NCBI RefSeq assembly: GCF_965227725.1 | Contig: NZ_CBDDGH010000006.1 | Location: forward strand, 620,001 to 684,000 | DNA from: Shimia sp965227725 | GTDB lineage: Bacteria > Pseudomonadota > Alphaproteobacteria > Rhodobacterales > Rhodobacteraceae | Direction: 5' to 3' | DNA: 64,000 bases | Part shown: positions 59,414 to 64,000 of the stretch, piece by piece | Layout: every line of letters begins with the position of its first letter | Position numbering within the stretch: the stretch's first letter is position 1 | Translations under genes and position numbers: made by a program | The notes under the pieces: model-generated | The model's input: only the letters and a program-made list of their open reading frames with translations | Told to the model about the DNA's origin: nothing | The model's database searches: none

Positions 59414-62053
59414 ATGACCTCCTCCAAAAGCGTCAGAACATTGCTTCTGACCTCGACCGTGCTTGCGACGTTGCCTATGGCGGCGCTGCAGGCTCAAGAA
59501 GTAACCGACATCGATGAAATCACCGTTCAGCTGGAAACCGACGCGGACCAGACAGACGCAACCCTGGCCTCCGGCGACGCTGGCGATGAGGGTGCAGGCG
59601 CCAGCAATACCGCGCCGGGTCAGGCGACTGCAGTTTTGGCAGGGACCGCGATTGACAGCGATGATCCGGCCAACTCCGGGAAGACCACGCTGGATGGCGC
59701 ATCCATCGCAGTCCGCGCCATTGGCAATGACGCCAACACCGCTTTCCGTACCCTGCCAAACGTGCAGTATCGCTCTGACGTCAACGGCGAAAACAAGCTG
59801 AATGATGAGCTGGGGGACTCTGCGGATGACGTGTTGAGCCTGCAGCCCGAGGAATTCTCGATTTCCGGTGCGCAGGTTGGTGAAAACAACATCATGATCG
59901 ACGGCGTTGGCATCAACTCGATCGCGCTGCCGAACGAAACTCTCGAATTTGAAGAGGTGGCGGTGGTTCCGAACCTGACCTCGTTCTATGGCCTTCACTC
60001 ACAAACCCAATACATCCCAAGCAGCCTAGTGGATGAGGCGGAGGTGCTTGATTCCAACGTCTCAGCACGCCACGGCGGCTTCCTTGGCGGGGTTGTGAAC
60101 TACAAGCTGCGCAAGCCTACACTGGACGGCCCCAGAGGGTCGGCGAGCCTGTCCTTTGAAAGCGATGACACGACAAAATACACCCTTGGCACCGAGGATG
60201 GTGAAAACCCTCAGGATCGCAACAAGCCGGAGTGGAACAAACAGCAGTTTGCCTTTGACTACTCCCTGCCTGTGTCTGACCGCACTGCCCTGCTGTTTGC
60301 CTATACAACAGAGCGGGCCTCCGCGACCAAGCAGCGCGCCGTGCAATACGGATCGGAAGAGGTGGACTCCGACAGCCGCAGCGACTTCTACCGCCTTGGG
60401 CTTTTGCATGAATTGGACAATGGCGGCGTTCTGTCCGGGTCTGTGAACTTCACTGACTACGATCAGACATGGAACCTCGCGGAAACCGCCAACAACCGGC
60501 TGGATATCACCAATCAGGCGCTGTTGGGCGAACTGGGCTATGAGAAAGACCTCGGCCAGGTCGGTTTCCTGCGCAACGCCACCTTGGAACTCGGCACGAC
60601 GTTGCAAAACAACGAGGTAGAAAACGACGGTGGCGAGCGGCAAGCCTTTTCCTGGATCGGTCTTGATCGCAGCGGCAACGACTTCACCGATGCGATTGAC
60701 GGCTGCGATGCGGATCTTGCGGTTGGAGGCATTCAGAACTGTCTGTTGGGCGGCAGCGGTGTCCGCACCCTGACCGATCAACGGATCGGATTCAATGCAA
60801 CGCTTTCTGGCGAGGTTGGCAACGGCACGCTCATCACCGGAATGAGCTTTGACCACTATAAGGCTGGTCGGGAAGGCACCGGTCTGGAGTATTACACCAA
60901 CGCCCTGCGAAACTTCTCGGGCGCCTGCAACGCCGGCGATCCCTCCTGTAATGCGGATCAGTACTTCTTCATTCGCAACACACAGGATGCCTATGATGTG
61001 GACGTGAATGCCAATGCGATTGGTGCCTTTGCCGAAATTGATCAGACCTTTGGCGATTGGTATCTGCGCGGGGGTCTGCGCATGGACCGCAATGACGTTC
61101 TGAAAAACGTCGATATTGCACCGCGCCTGACGGCGACATGGAAACCAAAAAACAACATGTCCCTGACCTTTGGTGCAAACCGCTACTATGACGACAACTT
61201 CCTGGCCTACGCGGTACACGACGCTGTCCCGCTGACCAAGCTTTGGCTTCGGGGGACACCCACCGCGGACTGGAACCAGTTGGTTGATCGCGGGGCAACA
61301 TCTTATACCGGCAGCAATCTGGATACCCCCTACAACGACGAGCTGAGCGTCTCGCTGGCCTATACCGACAACTGGGCGGGCCTATGGCGCCTGCGTGCCC
61401 TGCACCGTAAGGGGCGTGATTTGTTTGCAGCTGAAGACGGCAGCAATGCAGACACGGCGACGCTGACCAACGATGGCACAAGCGAGTACAAATCTCTGGT
61501 TCTGGAGTATCAGAAGTCCTGGCAGCCAAAGAGCATCAGAAACCTTGATGGCATCGGCATTCTGACATCGGTGACCTGGTCCAAGAACAACCGCTCCAAC
61601 AACACCTATTTCAGCAATGGTGATGTGTTTGGGGATCGCGTGCTCTACAATGGCAACTCCTATGACGGAGACGATTGGGACGCGGTTTCAGGCAGCTTTG
61701 ACCAACCTCTGCGTGCCTCTGTGGAGGTCCAGTCTTCGTGGTATAATGGCGGTATTCGCGCAGCTTTGGCCGCCGATATCACCGGGGCCTATGACGGGGT
61801 CATTGATACAGGCGACAATCAGGTCGTTGGCGGCATCCGGCACGATGTTTACGAAGATCATGCCTTTGGCAGCCTGATCCAGCTGAACCTCAACACCTCT
61901 TTCCGTGTGGCAAGACTTGCCGCTGACAAAGAGGTGCGGCTGGATGTGAAGATCAACAACCTGCTGGATAAGACACCGGAAGGCACCGCAACCGATTCCA
62001 GCCCGTGGATCGGTGGACGGAGCATCTGGTTCGGCACCAGCATGACGTTCTAA
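59414..62053 (+). CDS. TonB-dependent outer membrane receptor
   Basis: An 879-residue receptor with a signal peptide (MTSSKSVRTLLLTSTVLATLPMAALQA). A TonB-box-like DEITVQ follows near the mature N-terminus. The plug domain has NTAFRTLPNVQYRSDVNGEN, and FSISGAQVGENNIMIDGVGINSI. The barrel ends in IWFGTSMTF with the terminal Phe typical for BAM substrates. The substrate is unknown; no siderophore or cobalamin genes are nearby, while an M1-type peptidase lies directly downstream, which favours a peptide-like ligand. Confidence 0.93.
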   Translation: MTSSKSVRTLLLTSTVLATLPMAALQAQEVTDIDEITVQLETDADQTDATLASGDAGDEGAGASNTAPGQATAVLAGTAIDSDDPANSGKTTLDGASIAVRAIGNDANTAFRTLPNVQYRSDVNGENKLNDELGDSADDVLSLQPEEFSISGAQVGENNIMIDGVGINSIALPNETLEFEEVAVVPNLTSFYGLHSQTQYIPSSLVDEAEVLDSNVSARHGGFLGGVVNYKLRKPTLDGPRGSASLSFESDDTTKYTLGTEDGENPQDRNKPEWNKQQFAFDYSLPVSDRTALLFAYTTERASATKQRAVQYGSEEVDSDSRSDFYRLGLLHELDNGGVLSGSVNFTDYDQTWNLAETANNRLDITNQALLGELGYEKDLGQVGFLRNATLELGTTLQNNEVENDGGERQAFSWIGLDRSGNDFTDAIDGCDADLAVGGIQNCLLGGSGVRTLTDQRIGFNATLSGEVGNGTLITGMSFDHYKAGREGTGLEYYTNALRNFSGACNAGDPSCNADQYFFIRNTQDAYDVDVNANAIGAFAEIDQTFGDWYLRGGLRMDRNDVLKNVDIAPRLTATWKPKNNMSLTFGANRYYDDNFLAYAVHDAVPLTKLWLRGTPTADWNQLVDRGATSYTGSNLDTPYNDELSVSLAYTDNWAGLWRLRALHRKGRDLFAAEDGSNADTATLTNDGTSEYKSLVLEYQKSWQPKSIRNLDGIGILTSVTWSKNNRSNNTYFSNGDVFGDRVLYNGNSYDGDDWDAVSGSFDQPLRASVEVQSSWYNGGIRAALAADITGAYDGVIDTGDNQVVGGIRHDVYEDHAFGSLIQLNLNTSFRVARLAADKEVRLDVKINNLLDKTPEGTATDSSPWIGGRSIWFGTSMTF

Positions 62054-62066
62054 GACAGCACAAACG

Positions 62067-62098
62067 GGTCATGCCCAAAACCCGCTTTGGGCATGACC
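62067..62098 (+). repeat. 13-bp hairpin between the receptor and the peptidase
   Basis: GGTCATGCCCAAA / TTTGGGCATGACC, perfect 13-bp stem with 6-base loop, no T-run after it. It sits in the 74-base gap between the two genes and may stabilise or process the receptor message or attenuate the downstream gene. Confidence 0.65.
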
Positions 62099-62127
62099 AA
62101 CCGCCTTCAGTTGTAAGGTCACATGAT

Positions 62128-63996
62128 ATGACATTCAAATTTCCAAGAACCGCCCCGACCCTAGTCTCTCTTGCTGCGCTGCTGAGCACACCGGGGATGG
62201 CCTCTGAGGCCAAGCTGATCACCAAAATTGACCTGAATACCACAACAGGCGCGGTGAAAATCCAGACCACTGGCCCAGCGCTTGAGCAGGCAGGTCAAAC
62301 GCCCACTGCCAGTTGGCTAGCGCAGGAGCAGGACAGCTATGCCGGCACCTTGCCCAACGTCAAAGAACAGCGTGGTGTGAATGGATGGGCAGAGACAGGG
62401 AGCTATCTGACGGGGGGCGCATGGCTGCCCGTTGCGGACTCCGAAGAGTTTGCCCATGAAATCACCGTGACGGTGCCCGCAGATCAGACTGTCGCCGGGA
62501 CCGGACGTATTCTGTCAAACCAAGTGACGGGCGACACGCGCTCTGTCACATTTGCATTTGAGGGGCCAAGCAAGCTTTTGGGTCTGTTTGCCGGGCCTTA
62601 CACCGTGACCGAGCAGGCGCATGGCGATCTGACACTGCGCACCTATATGGATGCGCCAAATAGGGAGCTTTCCACCCGCTACCTTGAGGCCTCCGCTGGC
62701 TACATCGACCGCTATCAGGCGCTGATCGGCCCCTACCCTTATGAGGGGTTTTCGGTTGTTGCCGCGCCTATTCCGGTGGGCGCTGCCTTTCCCGGTCTGA
62801 CCTATGTGGGCAGTGCGGTGCTGTCTCATTCTTACATGACGGGGCGCTCGCTTGCGCATGAGATTCTGCACAATTGGTGGGGCAACGCTGTGCGCGTGGA
62901 CTATGAGGCAGGCAATTGGGCGGAGGGTCTGACTACCTATCTCGCAGACTACACACTTGCCGAAGATCAGGGCGCGGATGCGGCGCGGCAAATGCGGGTG
63001 GACTGGATCACCGCATTGGATTTGTTGGAAGACGATGAGATGCAGCCGCTCACGAGTTTCCGCTATGCGGCCCATGACGGCAATCAAAGTCAGGGCTACG
63101 GCAAAGCGGCCTATGTGTTCCATATGCTGCGCTCAGAGATCGGAGAGGCTGCGTTCACCGCCGGGCTGCAGGAATTCTACCGGATCAACGCCGGGCAAAA
63201 GGCCAGTTGGTCCGACCTTCAGGCCGCATTTGAGCGGAGTGCTGACCGTGACCTCTCAGCCTTCTTTGCGCAATGGCTGACAAGAGCCGGGTTGCCGCAT
63301 GTGACGCTGGCTTCGGCCACAGCCTTGGTAAGCGAAACACACGGCGTGGTGCTCAACATCACACAAACCGAACCAACCTATGATCTGACACTCCCCGTCA
63401 CAGTCACAACGGAAGCCGGGGTAGAGCGGCATGTGATAGAGCTGAGCGCGCGCTCGGACAGCATCACTCTGCCGCTCAAGGCGGCCGCTCTATCTGTGCA
63501 GCTTGACCCGGATTTTGACGTTGCAAGGCATCCGGTGGACAATGAGCTGAGCCCAACCCTCAGCCGCGCGTTTGAACTGAGCGGTTTTGAGGCAAGGCTT
63601 GCGGATGCAAGCAATCCACAGGCTGAAGAGATGCGGGAGACTTTGGACGAGATGCTTCCCAAGTTTGATCTTGATTGGGACCCAGACACGGAGCGGTATG
63701 ATGCCGCCTTGGTATTTGGGTCGACTGAGGAATTGGCAGATCTTTATCTGAAGGAAACCGGACAGGTCTTCCCCTATGCACAGGACGGCGAGGCGCGGGC
63801 CTGGGTGGATTATGACAAATCCGGTGTTCTCACGCTTTATATGTCGGCGGACAGCATTGAGGACCTTGGCTTCAAAATGCGGTTCCTCGGCTATTATGAG
63901 AGCAAAAGCTATGTCTCGTTCAAAGATGGGCGCGGACACAGCTTTGGTGTGGTGCGGTCTCAGAATGCAGGCACGCCAGTGGCGTCTGCACAATAG
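62128..63996 (+). CDS. M1-type metallopeptidase, exported
   Basis: A 622-residue protein with a signal peptide (MTFKFPRTAPTLVSLAALLSTPGMA). The zinc site HEILHNWWGN (His244, Glu245, His248) is followed by Glu266 in GNWAEGLTTY, giving the HEXXH...E layout of M1-like peptidases with 17 intervening residues instead of 18 (I recall the same spacing in GNWxEGLT-type members). The C-terminal ~200 residues include a possible substrate domain. It is the last gene before the right edge, 74 bases after the receptor. It probably trims peptides in the periplasm or at the surface. Confidence 0.85.
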   Translation: MTFKFPRTAPTLVSLAALLSTPGMASEAKLITKIDLNTTTGAVKIQTTGPALEQAGQTPTASWLAQEQDSYAGTLPNVKEQRGVNGWAETGSYLTGGAWLPVADSEEFAHEITVTVPADQTVAGTGRILSNQVTGDTRSVTFAFEGPSKLLGLFAGPYTVTEQAHGDLTLRTYMDAPNRELSTRYLEASAGYIDRYQALIGPYPYEGFSVVAAPIPVGAAFPGLTYVGSAVLSHSYMTGRSLAHEILHNWWGNAVRVDYEAGNWAEGLTTYLADYTLAEDQGADAARQMRVDWITALDLLEDDEMQPLTSFRYAAHDGNQSQGYGKAAYVFHMLRSEIGEAAFTAGLQEFYRINAGQKASWSDLQAAFERSADRDLSAFFAQWLTRAGLPHVTLASATALVSETHGVVLNITQTEPTYDLTLPVTVTTEAGVERHVIELSARSDSITLPLKAAALSVQLDPDFDVARHPVDNELSPTLSRAFELSGFEARLADASNPQAEEMRETLDEMLPKFDLDWDPDTERYDAALVFGSTEELADLYLKETGQVFPYAQDGEARAWVDYDKSGVLTLYMSADSIEDLGFKMRFLGYYESKSYVSFKDGRGHSFGVVRSQNAGTPVASAQ

Positions 63997-64000
63997 TCAG

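Overview
The window comes from an alphaproteobacterium of the Roseobacter group (Rhodobacteraceae/Roseobacteraceae). This rests on a nuo operon interrupted by small family-specific genes (DUF5337- and DUF5333-type), high GC, a liu leucine operon, a FnrL-type box upstream of ompW, monomeric isocitrate dehydrogenase, and DmdB/DmdC-like acyl-CoA enzymes. I cannot assign the genus.

Layout. (1) 1-6784, minus strand: respiratory complex I genes nuoABCDE, a DUF5337 gene, nuoF, a small lipoprotein gene, a DUF5333 gene, and the 5' part of nuoG, which runs off the left edge. NuoE carries a long Lys/Ala-rich linker and an extra C-terminal domain. (2) 7131-15681: a small membrane protein and the leucine degradation genes liuC, liuE, a GST, liuD, liuB and ivd, with ompW inserted on the other strand. 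(3) 15836-18094: a MATE exporter and two overlapping hotdog thioesterases. (4) 18213-25724, plus strand: two related MerR regulators, then a beta-oxidation operon (acyl-CoA dehydrogenase, small protein, GST, thiolase, FadB fusion protein). (5) 25816-30922: a Hint-domain protein, an acyl-CoA synthetase, DUF484 with xerC, and a cupin. (6) 30954-36021: a minus-strand catabolic cluster (thioesterase, PLP lyase, M24 hydrolase, Asp/Glu-racemase-like enzyme, beta-hydroxyacid dehydrogenase) with a divergent Lrp-type regulator. It resembles part of ectoine catabolism but is incomplete for it. (7) 36052-41343: a small HTH protein with a Cys-rich tail, a GlpR-type repressor divergent from glpD, and monomeric icd. 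(8) 41400-42450: a scarred region with a 31-codon gene and an IS3-family transposase remnant.

(9) 42454-52115 is the most unusual region. A regulator with a TIM-barrel sensor, an AAA+ domain and a Fis-type helix, plus a short TIM-barrel paralogue, lie divergent from a complete Liv-type ABC transporter. That transporter operon ends in a Tm-1-like protein (UPF0261), a full-length TIM-barrel 'PEP hydrolase family' protein and an SRPBCC protein. The two enzyme-like proteins correspond to the two halves of the plant Tm-1 protein, whose chemistry is to my knowledge unknown. The layout suggests an uptake-and-degradation route controlled by a sensor copied from its own enzyme.

(10) 52399-63996: a lysozyme-like exported protein, tRNA-Arg(TCT), a secreted Pro-rich repeat protein, a TpsB/FhaC-type outer-membrane transporter, and TonB-ExbD-ExbD-ExbB. 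These are divergent from a TonB-dependent receptor followed by an M1-type peptidase. Together they look like a dedicated TonB-powered outer-membrane system, possibly for peptides.

Start codons were chosen by reading frame, Shine-Dalgarno sequence and overlap with neighbours. Family names come from recognising motifs by eye; no database search was run.
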